Source of the DNA: Maricaulis sp047308265
GTDB lineage: Bacteria; Pseudomonadota; Alphaproteobacteria; Caulobacterales; Maricaulaceae
DNA: 64,000 nt
Assembly (NCBI RefSeq): GCF_047308265.1
Contig: NZ_JBKQWY010000005.1
Coordinates: forward strand, 324,960 to 388,959
Direction: 5' to 3'
Both the position numbers and the translations under genes were made by a program. A model generated the notes under the pieces. The model worked only from the letters and a program-made list of their open reading frames with translations, was not told where the DNA came from and did not search any database. Shown in pieces: positions 35,638 through 43,993 of the stretch (within the stretch, counting starts at the first letter, position 1; each line of letters opens with the position of its first letter).

Positions 35638-37524
35638 TCAGTTTGTGGATTCATCCGGTCGGCTTATCTCGCGTTTATTGGCCTCAACCAGCAAACGCAC
35701 GCTTTCCGAATCATCCTTCCCGATTTCCTCGAGCAGCCGGGCGCGGACTTCATCGCGCCGCTGACGGCTCTCACTCTTTTGAATATAGGCGTCTGCCAAG
35801 CGGGTCCAAGCCTCGGACCTGACCTCCAGCAAAGCGTCTGCCCCACCCATGGCTGCCAGCATGGGCTGTTTATCCTTATCCAATTGTTTTAGTGCCGCAG
35901 TGAAACCTCGTGCTTCAAGTACTGCACGAACCTCCGCCACGGACACATCCTGCCCAGAAGAGCAGGCGTCTAGAACGGCGTCACGCAGGCTGTCAAGCGT
36001 TCCGAAGGAAAGTTCTGACAGCTTCTCCATCTGATCATACGCCAGATCGGGCCATTCCACAGCGGCGCGTAGCAGTAGACGCCCATTGGGATGAAGGCGA
36101 TCGCCGGTCTGGGACCGTGTCTTGAGCAATTCCGGTGTCGCACCGGCCGGCAAACCCCGCGGCTGCCATTTGCCTCCAGCGCGCTGAAACCCGCCCCCAC
36201 CGGACCGGCTTGCCGGGCCTGCCCCGGTCTTGCGGGGTGGCGCCGTGCCAAAGAGCACATCCATGCGCTGATCAAACTCGCGTTTATACTCCGCCTTGAT
36301 ATCCCCGTCCTCGATCTTGGCCAGGAGGGTGCGGACGCGACGACGAAAACCGGCCCGGCGGTCGGGATCATCAAGCGGTTCAAACGCCACCTCACGCTCC
36401 CACAGCATGTCGGCGAGCGAACGTGTCTGGGAGAGCATGCTGCGCAGCGCCTCTGCCCCCTGATCGCGCAGGACATCATCGGGGTCCGCGCCATCGGGCA
36501 GGAACACAAATCGGATAGACCGCCCCGCCTTGAGCAGTGGCAGCGCCCGGTCTGCAGCCGAAAACGCGGCCCGACGCCCCGCACTATCGCCGTCAAAGCA
36601 CAACACCGCCTCGCCCCCGGCCCGCCACAATAATTGCAGCTGCCCCTCCGTGAGCGCTGTTCCCAGCGGCGCAACGGCATGCCCCAATCCCGCCCGCGCG
36701 AGCGCGATGACATCCATATAGCCTTCCGCGACGATCAGGCCGCGAATACTCTCGGTCGGATTGGACGCCGCCCGCCGCGCTTCCGGATAGCGATACAGGC
36801 AATCGCCCTTGTGGAAGATCGGTGTCTCTGGCGAGTTGAGATATTTCGCCCGGACATCCTTGGACATCGCCCGCCCACCGAATGCCACCAGGCGGCCTCG
36901 CGGATCGTGAATGGGAAACATCACACGTCCGCGGAAGCGATCATAAGGTCGGCCGCCATCATCCGGTGCGATCAGCAGGCCGCACTCCACCAAATCCTTG
37001 ATCGGCGCCCCCGCTGTCGTCAGCTCGTCTTTCAGGGCACCACGACTGTCCGGCGCAAAGCCGATACCAAAACGTTTCCAGTCCGCAGGCGACAGCCCAC
37101 GCCGTTGAAGATAGGCCCGTGCCTCCTCGCCGCGGGGCGACATGAGGCTGCGCTGAAAGAAAACCTGCGCGGCGTCCATCCATTCCACCAGGGATCTGCG
37201 ACGCTCGGCCTTCTCCGCAGCTTTGGGGTCCGCCGCGGGCAGCACAATACCGGCTTCACCCGCCAAGCGCTCGGCCGCCTCCATGAAGGACAAACCCTCG
37301 ATTTCCTGCAGCCAGGAGAAGACATCACCATGCTTGCCCGAGGCAAAACAGTGGTAGAATTTCTTTTCGTCATTCACGAAAAAGGACGGCGTCTTTTCCT
37401 TTTTGAAGGGTGACAGCCCCGCGAACTCCCGACCCTGACGCTTGAGCGCGACCGTTCGCCCGATCAGATCGGACGGCCGGACACGGGCCTTGATCTCGTC
37501 AATGAAGTCTTCACCTAAACGCAT
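35638..37524 (-). CDS. dnaG: DNA primase DnaG
   Basis: 628 residues. The N-terminal zinc-ribbon region (residues ~30-70) has the order GREFAGLSPFKKEKTPSFF and KKFYHCFASGKHGDVFSWLQ: three of the four CHCC ligands of E. coli are replaced, as often seen in alphaproteobacteria, leaving one Cys. The Toprim core follows with VAEGYMDVIAL (catalytic Glu) and AVLCFDGDSAGRRAA (DxD), plus RGLIVAEGY and YLNSPETPIFHKGDCLY typical of DnaG. The C-terminal ~150 residues are the helicase-binding domain. It lays RNA primers at the replication fork. ATG 37524 (MRLGEDFIDEIKARV) matches family starts; a TTG at 37548 would add eight residues. Confidence 0.96.
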   Translation of the reverse strand: MRLGEDFIDEIKARVRPSDLIGRTVALKRQGREFAGLSPFKKEKTPSFFVNDEKKFYHCFASGKHGDVFSWLQEIEGLSFMEAAERLAGEAGIVLPAADPKAAEKAERRRSLVEWMDAAQVFFQRSLMSPRGEEARAYLQRRGLSPADWKRFGIGFAPDSRGALKDELTTAGAPIKDLVECGLLIAPDDGGRPYDRFRGRVMFPIHDPRGRLVAFGGRAMSKDVRAKYLNSPETPIFHKGDCLYRYPEARRAASNPTESIRGLIVAEGYMDVIALARAGLGHAVAPLGTALTEGQLQLLWRAGGEAVLCFDGDSAGRRAAFSAADRALPLLKAGRSIRFVFLPDGADPDDVLRDQGAEALRSMLSQTRSLADMLWEREVAFEPLDDPDRRAGFRRRVRTLLAKIEDGDIKAEYKREFDQRMDVLFGTAPPRKTGAGPASRSGGGGFQRAGGKWQPRGLPAGATPELLKTRSQTGDRLHPNGRLLLRAAVEWPDLAYDQMEKLSELSFGTLDSLRDAVLDACSSGQDVSVAEVRAVLEARGFTAALKQLDKDKQPMLAAMGGADALLEVRSEAWTRLADAYIQKSESRQRRDEVRARLLEEIGKDDSESVRLLVEANKREISRPDESTN

Positions 37525-37665
37525 GCGTCTCTTGGGATCATCGGACAAACCCCGAGTGTGCGCGCAAAAGCGCCCCGCGTCACTAGGGGGATGTCAATCA
37601 GCTCACCGCGCAGACACCGACAGGAGACACGGCCCTGCCCGTCCGCACGGTCAAAACGGATCAGG

Positions 37666-38133
37666 TCAGGCCGTCGCCGTCAGCAGAACTTTGAGATTGG
37701 CGCCCGCCTTGCCGAAGTCCATGCGACCGGTATAGCGGGTTTTGAGCTCACCCATCACCTTGCCCATGTCCTTGAGGCCCGACGCCCCTAGCTCGACCAC
37801 CACGGACTTGGCCGCCTCGGCAATCTCGCCATCATCCATCGGTGTGGGCAGGTATTCACGGACGATCTCCGCTTCCTGACGCTCACTTTCGGCGAGATCA
37901 AACCGGCCGGCCTTTTCATAGGTCTCGGCACTTTCCTCGCGCTGTTTCACCAGTTTCTGCAGGATCGCCAGGATCTCTGTTTCCTCGCAGCCGGTGCAGC
38001 GGTCTTCCGCGCGCGCCGCGATATCGCGATCCTTGATCGCCGCGTTAATCAGACGCAGCGTGCTCAAGCGGGCGGTATCCTTGGCCTTCATGGCCGTCTT
38101 CATTTCGCTGCAGATACGCTCTCGAAGCGACAT
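37666..38133 (-). CDS. yqeY: YqeY/GatB-related domain protein
   Basis: 155 residues, family length. Signatures are MKTAMKAKDTARLSTLRLIN at the start, LQKLVKQREESAETYEKAGR in the middle and the C-terminal DMGKVMGELKTRYTGRMDFG. The family shares the tail domain of the GatB subunit of Glu-tRNA(Gln) amidotransferase and is suspected to bind tRNA; it is usually encoded near dnaG-rpoD, as here. A pair Cys-x-x-Cys (RCTGCEE) is unusual. ATG 38148 five codons upstream is an alternative start; neither has a strong ribosome site. Confidence 0.93.
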   Translation of the reverse strand: MSLRERICSEMKTAMKAKDTARLSTLRLINAAIKDRDIAARAEDRCTGCEETEILAILQKLVKQREESAETYEKAGRFDLAESERQEAEIVREYLPTPMDDGEIAEAAKSVVVELGASGLKDMGKVMGELKTRYTGRMDFGKAGANLKVLLTATA

Positions 38134-38317
38134 GTTCAAATCAACCATTTCTGGCGCCCGAGGCGCCCTTCCTAAATACAACCCAAATGGGATGGAGGAA
38201 ATTTCGCTGACAGTTCAGACCTTGGCGATTTTTGTGGCCGGTTCAAGATGTCCGGCCTCAAATGTGATCGCGTCCAACCGTGTGGTTCAGTTCAAAATCC
38301 GTTCGTGGTTCCACGTT

Positions 38318-38363
38318 ATCTCGTGCCGGCTCAGCAAAACATCTCGTGCGGGCACAGCAAAAC
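38318..38363. repeat. 23-bp tandem direct repeat upstream of carA
   Basis: Two abutting copies, 38318-38340 and 38341-38363, agree at 21 of 23 positions; each begins ATCTCGTGC and ends CAGCAAAAC, differing by one C/G and one T/A. They lie about 140 bases upstream of the carA promoter and just after a CGTGG-TT-CCACG palindrome. Confidence 0.8.
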
Positions 38364-38501
38364 TCGCCTGCACCGATCTGCCTCAGCCCGCTCTGCGGGA
38401 CCCTGGCACCAAGATATGACCATATCTTCAAATTCAGGGCCGCGGAAATATGCCTTTGTGGAAAAAGAATCAAGTCCCGTGATCAATACGTAATGATTTG
38501 A

Positions 38502-38530
38502 TTGACCCGGCGTCGGGAGTCCATTAGAGA
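38502..38530 (+). promoter_or_regulatory. carA promoter (sigma-70)
   Basis: TTGACC (38502-38507), 17 bases, TAGAGA (38525-38530), predicting a start near 38537 and a leader of about 40 bases before the carA ATG. The -35 matches five of six consensus bases. Confidence 0.6.
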
Positions 38531-38577
38531 CGCGGCCGTTTACCCGCAGCCCAGCGGAATCATCCGAGGAGATATTC

Positions 38578-39750
38578 ATGAGCACGACCGGAACTGAAAC
38601 CCCGACAGGCATTCTCGTTCTGGCCGACGGCAGCGTGTTTTATGGCCGCGGCACCGGTGCCCAGGGCATGACCACCGCCGAACTGTGCTTCAACACCGCG
38701 ATGACGGGGCACCAGGAGATGCTCGCCGACCCGTCCTACGCCGGACAGGTCATCTGCTTCACCTTCCCGCATATCGGCAATGTCGGTGCCAATGAAGAGG
38801 ATGAAGAAGCCGCGTCCGACCCCGCCCGCAAAGCCGCCGTGGGCATGGTGTCGCGCGCCGACATCACGCCACCCGCGAGCTGGCGCGCCACCTCGACCTT
38901 TGATGAATGGCTGCGCACACGGGGCATTATCGGCCTGACCGGTGTCGATACCCGCGCCCTGACCCGCCATATCCGCGAACACGGCATGCCGATGTGCGCG
39001 ATCGCCCATGATCCTAATGGCCAGTTTGATCTGGACGCTCTCAAAGCTGCAGCGGCCGGCGCGACACCGATGGAAGGCCGCGAACTGGCCGCTGACGTGA
39101 CACGCGCCAGCGAGGACAGCTGGACCCAGGCCGGCTGGTCTATCTCGGAGGGGTATGCCACGGGACCGGAAGAGGGGCCGCACGTCGTAGTGCTCGATTA
39201 TGGCGTCAAGGCCAATATCCTGCGCCTTCTGGCCGATGCCGGGGCCCGCGTGAGCGTTGTGCCCGGCTCAACCTCGGCCGACAGCGTGCTGGCGCACAAG
39301 CCGGACGGGATTTTGGTCTCCAACGGGCCGGGCGATCCGTCTGCAACCGGTGAATATGCTCTCGCAACACTGAAAACGCTGATCGATAGCGATCTGCCGA
39401 TACTGGGGATCTGTCTGGGTCACCAGATGCTGGCCCTGGCAATCGGTGCCAAGACGATCAAGATGGCCCAGGGTCATCATGGAGCGAACCATCCGGTGAA
39501 GAATCACGAGAGCGGCCAGGTCGAGATTGTCTCGATGAATCACGGTTTTGCTGTTGATGGATCCAGTCTTCCCGCCAATGCCGAGGAAACCTTTGTCTCC
39601 CTGTTTGACGGCACCAATTGTGGCTTCAAACTGACCGACAAGCCCGTCCAGGCCGTGCAGCACCACCCCGAGGCCAGCCCCGGCCCACAGGACAGTTTTG
39701 GTGTGTTCAAACGGTTCGTTGCATCGCTGAAAACACCCGCCGAGGCCTGA
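38578..39750 (+). CDS. carA: Carbamoyl-phosphate synthase small (glutaminase) subunit
   Basis: 390 residues. N-terminal CarA domain with GVDTRALTRHIREHGMP; C-terminal class I glutamine amidotransferase with the nucleophile in ILGICLGHQMLALAIG, the oxyanion region SNGPGDPSATGEY and the His/Glu pair VQHHPEASPGP. It releases ammonia from glutamine and channels it to CarB for carbamoyl phosphate, feeding arginine and pyrimidine synthesis. GAGGAGAT lies seven bases before ATG. carB is 4.2 kb downstream, separated by two unrelated genes, so the two subunits have separate promoters. Confidence 0.97.
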   Translation: MSTTGTETPTGILVLADGSVFYGRGTGAQGMTTAELCFNTAMTGHQEMLADPSYAGQVICFTFPHIGNVGANEEDEEAASDPARKAAVGMVSRADITPPASWRATSTFDEWLRTRGIIGLTGVDTRALTRHIREHGMPMCAIAHDPNGQFDLDALKAAAAGATPMEGRELAADVTRASEDSWTQAGWSISEGYATGPEEGPHVVVLDYGVKANILRLLADAGARVSVVPGSTSADSVLAHKPDGILVSNGPGDPSATGEYALATLKTLIDSDLPILGICLGHQMLALAIGAKTIKMAQGHHGANHPVKNHESGQVEIVSMNHGFAVDGSSLPANAEETFVSLFDGTNCGFKLTDKPVQAVQHHPEASPGPQDSFGVFKRFVASLKTPAEA

Positions 39751-40030
39751 GACACAGATATCCCGCCGCCAGGCCGACCAGGCGGCGCGGAGCGGTGAGC
39801 GAAGCGAACTCCCGTAAGATCGAAGCCATGGCGCGCCGGGGAGGGTTTAGTTCAAACCCCACAGCCTTGAGCGCGTTCCATGTGAGCATCGACCCCGACA
39901 CCGAAAGCGGCGACAAACTCGGGTCGAGCGGAGCGGGAACAATGAAAGACATGGCGGACCGGGCAGGTTTTCAACGCTGCGGCCCGGGCCAGGACTCCAC
40001 ATTGTCGGATGAACCGCTAAGACTGATCGC
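39751..40030. other. Intergenic gap between carA and the peptide-binding gene
   Basis: 280 bases. It holds GCCGCC / GGCGGC arms (about 39772-39793) and a GGGTTT-AGTTC-AAACCC hairpin (39843-39859). Neither has a T-run. No coding-like ORF. Confidence 0.5.
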
Positions 40031-41566
40031 ATGATGGATCGTCGCCAGTTTCTCTCCACCGCGTCTTTGACAGCCGGGCTTGCCAGCCTGGGGGCCTGTT
40101 CCCGCACACCGCCGCCAGAGGGATTGCTGCGTGTGGCCATGGACAATATGCCCGACCATCTCGATCCGGCACGGGGTCAGTTCGCGGCCTCGGCCCTCGT
40201 CTACAAGCAGATCCACGCCCCCCTGACCGATTATTCCGCCGATGGTGGTGTGGGCCCCGGCCTCGCTCAACGCTGGTTCGTCAGCGAAGACGGGCTGACC
40301 TGGCGTTTTGAATTGCGTGATGATCTGCGCTGGTCGGATGGAGTCGCCATCACGGCCGAAGATATCGTCTGGTCGGCCCGGCGCCTGGTTGATCCAACAC
40401 AGAGTTTCGCGGCCCTGGGTGATTTTTTCACCGTGCAGCATGCCGCGGCGGTCCTGGCGGGCGAAAGATCCTCCGAGGATCTGGGTGTTCGCGCCATCGA
40501 CAGCCGAACAGTGGATTTCCAGCTGTCCGCCCCGCTGGGTCTGTTCCCGGTCCTGATGCGCGAATTCTATCCCTTCCCCCGCCATATCATCGAACAGGTC
40601 GGCGAAGACTGGGCGCGGCCGGAATACATTGTGACGTCTGGTCCCTATCGACTGGCGCAACAATCGCAATACGGCCTGCGCCTGATCAGGAACAGCGCCT
40701 ATCACGCCGCCGACCAGGTCTCCATTCCTGCCATCCAGGCCGACGCGGTCATTGATGCCAATGCCCGTGTCCGCCTCTTCCGGGCCGGTGAATACGATCT
40801 GGTCGCCGCCCCGCCGTCCAATCTCATTCCGCAACTCCAGAACCAGCTGGGCGACGGGTTTGCCAGTTTCGATGCGCCGATCCTGCGATATCTGAAACTC
40901 AATCACGCACGCGAGGATGTGGCACAGCTGGCCTTGCGCAGAGCCTTGTCTCTCTCGATTGATCGCGCTTTTCTGGCCGAGACCGTTTTTTCAGGCACTG
41001 CCGCGCCAACACAGGGTGTGCTGGCGGGAGATCGCGCCGCCGCGCCCGATCTCGACCAGGCCCGCGACCTTCTGGAAACCGTCACATTCGATCGTCCGCT
41101 GGAAATCCGCGCCACGACCGGCGACAGTGAACGCCTGGCCGTCGCACTCGCCGCGGACTGGGAGCGGATTGGCGTGGCCACGGATATTCTCGTCTCCTAC
41201 CCCACCGATCTCTACCAGGCAGTCGATGCCGGCGCGTTCGATATCGCGGTGTCCAGCTTCAATCGCGGACTCAAGTCTGACCCGTTTTTCATGCTGGATC
41301 CGTTTGAACCGGGTGGATTCGCGGCCAATTTCGGCTGGAATGATCCGATGTTTGCCGAGCTGATGCGAACGGCCCGCCGTCAGTCAGACCCGGCCAGCCG
41401 AGCGGAAATCTATGGGCTGGCGGACTCCCGCTTGCTGGAAGAACAGGCGATCATCCCCCTTGTCCATGAACGGGCCCACTGGTTGATCGCGAACCGCCTT
41501 GCGGGCACACGGCCGGACGTCCAGCCCCAACTCTGGCGGGATCTGAGCTTGAACGAGATGGGCTGA
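40031..41566 (+). CDS. ABC transporter peptide-binding lipoprotein (SBP family 5), Tat-type signal
   Basis: 511 residues. The N-terminus MMDRRQFLSTASLTAGLASL combines a twin-arginine-like motif (DRRQFL) with a lipobox ending LGAC. The family 5 fold is evident from VAMDNMPDHLDPARGQFAAS, LAQRWFVSEDGLTWRFELRD, RWSDGVAITAEDIVWSARRL and the C-terminal EQAIIPLVHERAHWLI. Such proteins bring oligopeptides or similar compounds to an ABC permease. No permease or ATPase gene is adjacent, so it either serves an unlinked transporter or acts otherwise. It is convergent with the S9 peptidase gene, whose products could be its ligands. Start ATG ATG; the second ATG at 40034 is possible. Confidence 0.88.
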   Translation: MMDRRQFLSTASLTAGLASLGACSRTPPPEGLLRVAMDNMPDHLDPARGQFAASALVYKQIHAPLTDYSADGGVGPGLAQRWFVSEDGLTWRFELRDDLRWSDGVAITAEDIVWSARRLVDPTQSFAALGDFFTVQHAAAVLAGERSSEDLGVRAIDSRTVDFQLSAPLGLFPVLMREFYPFPRHIIEQVGEDWARPEYIVTSGPYRLAQQSQYGLRLIRNSAYHAADQVSIPAIQADAVIDANARVRLFRAGEYDLVAAPPSNLIPQLQNQLGDGFASFDAPILRYLKLNHAREDVAQLALRRALSLSIDRAFLAETVFSGTAAPTQGVLAGDRAAAPDLDQARDLLETVTFDRPLEIRATTGDSERLAVALAADWERIGVATDILVSYPTDLYQAVDAGAFDIAVSSFNRGLKSDPFFMLDPFEPGGFAANFGWNDPMFAELMRTARRQSDPASRAEIYGLADSRLLEEQAIIPLVHERAHWLIANRLAGTRPDVQPQLWRDLSLNEMG

Positions 41567-41625
41567 CCGGATCACCGTTCATCGGAGATTGGCCCGGCTT
41601 CCTCCCTCACCCGTCAACAAACCAC

Positions 41626-41686
41626 CCGAAAAAAGACAGGCGCGAAAAAAGACAGGCCGGATACAGACAGGCCGGATACAGACAGG
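41626..41686. repeat. Four-unit short tandem repeat
   Basis: Units of 15-16 bases: two of form CCGAAAAAAGACAGG (the second with a CGCG start) followed by two identical CCGGATACAGACAGG. All share GACAGG. They sit in the convergent gap between the peptide-binding gene and the S9 peptidase, immediately before a GC hairpin. Confidence 0.85.
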
Positions 41687-41705
41687 CCCGGGCAAAACCC
41701 GGGCC
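41685..41705. other. GC-rich hairpin between convergent genes
   Basis: GGCCCGGG-CAAAA-CCCGGGCC, eight-base perfect stem with five-base loop, placed between two convergent stops. No T-tract follows on either strand, so termination is uncertain. Confidence 0.5.
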
Positions 41706-41730
41706 GTCCAGTCCGTGCTTCTTCCAAAGC

Positions 41731-43680
41731 CTAGTCAGGCTGACGCAGGGTCCGCTCCATGAGCTCCAGTGACCGCTCCAGCAAGATCTGGCGCGATTGC
41801 GAAAGCACAAAGAAGTGCGTCTCGCCGTCCAGCTCGATGAACTCATAATCCGGTGCATCGCGCCCCATCGCCCGGGTCAAGACCTCGGACTCCTCGATCG
41901 GGACCACTGAATCCTCCGTGCCATGCAGAACGAGGGTCGGCATGGTCAGTTCAGACGCGCGACGGACCGGAGAGACTGCGCTGGCCGCCTCCGTATCCCA
42001 GAGGATATTGCCCATATACTGTTCCCAGAAGTGATAGGCTGTAAACTCACCCACATTGCGTTCCTCACGCAGCATAGTGGACGGGTTCGTTACTGGAGCG
42101 AAGGCAATGACACAGGCCACATCCTGAGGCGCTGTTATGCCCGCCATCAGCGCGGCATATCCGCCATACGACCCGCCTGCGACGCAAAATTGGCCGGAAC
42201 GAGCAATCCCGGCGGCTTGGAGCGCTCGCCCGCCGTCCAGGATATCTTCGATCATCCGTCCGCCGAACTCACCGAAGCCGGCCTCACGGAAACCCCGGCC
42301 ATACCCGTCAGACCCACGGAAATTCGGTTGAATGACCACATAACCCTGAGCGGCATACGCCTGGGCCCACCAGTCGAACCCCAGGCTGTCGCGAGCCGCC
42401 GGACCGCCATGCGGGAGAACGACCATGGGCAGAGCCTCCTGGCCCTGCTGCCAGCCTGCGGGTGTGGTGACAATGGCCTCGATGTTCAGGCCATCTGCCG
42501 CCTGATAGACAAAACTGCGCCGCTCCGGAAGCGCGACCTCTGCCAAACCCGGATAGGTGTCCCCCACAGGCGAGAGAGCTCCGGCTGAGCGCTGATAGAG
42601 GAAGTACGACTTGGGACGCGCCGACTCATCTGTGCTGATCAGAACCAGATCACGGTCTGCGGAATAGGTTTCGAGGCGCACAGGCACACCCAAAACGCCT
42701 TGCAAAGCGCTGACATCATTCCGAAAGCCCTCATCGATAAAGGACTGGCGGGAGACGCCGTTCATTTCGCCCTCGAAACCGACCAGGTAGTTTTCGCGGT
42801 CAAAAATCGGCGCTGTCAGCAAGTTGATTTCCGGCGTGGCAAACGCCGTCACATCGCCTGTCTGGAGATCCAGGCGACGATATCCTCTGTTTTCGCCCAC
42901 CTGGAAGAACACCAGCAGACCCGATTCATCGGTCATTCCCATGACCGACGGCGCATCACTTTCGTGAACACCGGCATACAGAAGCTCGCCTCGTTCCCGG
43001 TCCCGCCGGATTTCAAACTCGCGATTGACCGGATCAAAGAGAATGACAGCACGGGTCTCACCATAGGCATCAATCACACGACTATAGAGATCATTGGTAT
43101 CGAGATGGCGCACATCGCCGGAGTCGAGATTGACGCGAAACAATTGGCTTTCAAATGTTTCACGGCTCGCCATGCGAGACCCCAGAGACACTTCCGGGCG
43201 ACGCAGGAACCGCATCTCGACGAGCACGTTTTCGGGATCATCCAGATCGAGCGAAGCAATATTCGAGGTATCCGTGCTCCAGCGTTGCCCCCGCATCAAA
43301 AGGGTATTCTCTCCAGTCTCCGGCCGTATCGCCATAGCTCGCGTCACCGTCATCGAACGCATGCCCTCAGACGTGTTGATTTGTTGCTGGAAGGCCAGAC
43401 TGACAAGGAAGTGGTCATTCGATGCAAAATACGCATCCACGACCCAGCTTTCGGCTGGAACCGGGATCACATAACTCAGCTCACCCGTCGTCAGGTCATT
43501 AATGCAAATGGATGCATTGCCTTGCGACACACACCGTGTCGAAAGCCAGCGACCATCTGCCGACAGGCTGGGCTGGGAGATCTCCGGCAAGGCGGCCCAA
43601 ATCTCGATACTCTGAGCCTTTGCCCCGCTAGCCAGGACAAGCCCCAAGCTCACAACCAGACCACTCAACAATGCACGCAT
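41731..43680 (-). CDS. Secreted S9 family prolyl oligopeptidase-like peptidase
   Basis: 649 residues. Signal peptide MRALLSGLVVSLGLVLASG, cleaved after AKA. N-terminal ~380 residues form a beta-propeller (repeated DxxTGE-like blades); the C-terminal alpha/beta-hydrolase has ALPMVVLPHGGPAARDSLGF (oxyanion region), the nucleophile FCVAGGSYGGYAALMAG, the acid in LHGTEDSVVP and the histidine in GETHFF. It differs from the DPP-IV-like enzyme at 9.8 kb by lacking the paired-glutamate site and the lipobox, fitting an acylaminoacyl/oligopeptidase. GGGGG precedes ATG 43680; the 68 upstream in-frame codons include no signal and are rejected. Confidence 0.9.
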   Translation of the reverse strand: MRALLSGLVVSLGLVLASGAKAQSIEIWAALPEISQPSLSADGRWLSTRCVSQGNASICINDLTTGELSYVIPVPAESWVVDAYFASNDHFLVSLAFQQQINTSEGMRSMTVTRAMAIRPETGENTLLMRGQRWSTDTSNIASLDLDDPENVLVEMRFLRRPEVSLGSRMASRETFESQLFRVNLDSGDVRHLDTNDLYSRVIDAYGETRAVILFDPVNREFEIRRDRERGELLYAGVHESDAPSVMGMTDESGLLVFFQVGENRGYRRLDLQTGDVTAFATPEINLLTAPIFDRENYLVGFEGEMNGVSRQSFIDEGFRNDVSALQGVLGVPVRLETYSADRDLVLISTDESARPKSYFLYQRSAGALSPVGDTYPGLAEVALPERRSFVYQAADGLNIEAIVTTPAGWQQGQEALPMVVLPHGGPAARDSLGFDWWAQAYAAQGYVVIQPNFRGSDGYGRGFREAGFGEFGGRMIEDILDGGRALQAAGIARSGQFCVAGGSYGGYAALMAGITAPQDVACVIAFAPVTNPSTMLREERNVGEFTAYHFWEQYMGNILWDTEAASAVSPVRRASELTMPTLVLHGTEDSVVPIEESEVLTRAMGRDAPDYEFIELDGETHFFVLSQSRQILLERSLELMERTLRQPD

Positions 43681-43993
43681 AACACCCCCACTCGGCAAGA
43701 CTATTTCGCCGCTCGTTTTACGCGAACGTGTTCTTGATAGCAATTTCAGGAAGAAACAAACTGCCTGGCACCGGGTCTGCTCTTTCGGCAAGGCCCGCGA
43801 GAACATGCGTCGGAAATATGTTCGCCTTGGTGGGAGGTTATAAGCAATAACACCCGCGCGCGCAGATAGGCTCTCGCCTTCCATCCGAATCCGCGCTAGG
43901 TACCCCGCTCAGCACCAAAACCAAGCGCAAACTGACCCAACCGGGCTCCCCGGGCAGGGTGCAGGCGCGCGCACGCACGCGAGCAGGACAGCC
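43681..43993. other. Divergent intergenic region upstream of carB
   Basis: 313 bases between the divergent S9 peptidase and carB. It holds an inverted repeat GAACAT-N11-ATGTTC (43801-43823) followed by TATAAG (about 43840), a possible -10 for carB without a good -35. Nothing coding is seen. Confidence 0.5.

Larger units (their letters stand above)
38134..38577. other. Divergent regulatory gap upstream of carA
   Basis: No ORF has coding character. It contains an inverted repeat GGCCGG-N10-CCGGCC near 38238-38259, a short CGTGG-TT-CCACG palindrome (38304-38315), the 23-base tandem repeat listed separately, and the carA promoter. Confidence 0.6.

Noticed and set aside
33974..35764. 596-codon plus-strand ORF opposite rpoD
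   Set aside because: Shadow; repeats of charged residues follow the acidic tract on the other strand.
39707..39952. 81-codon minus-strand ORF after carA
   Set aside because: Overlaps the conserved end of carA; no ribosome site or recognisable motif.
43801..43823. GAACAT-N11-ATGTTC as a LexA site
   Set aside because: Alphaproteobacterial LexA boxes are direct repeats GTTC-N7-GTTC; this is an inverted repeat with different spacing.
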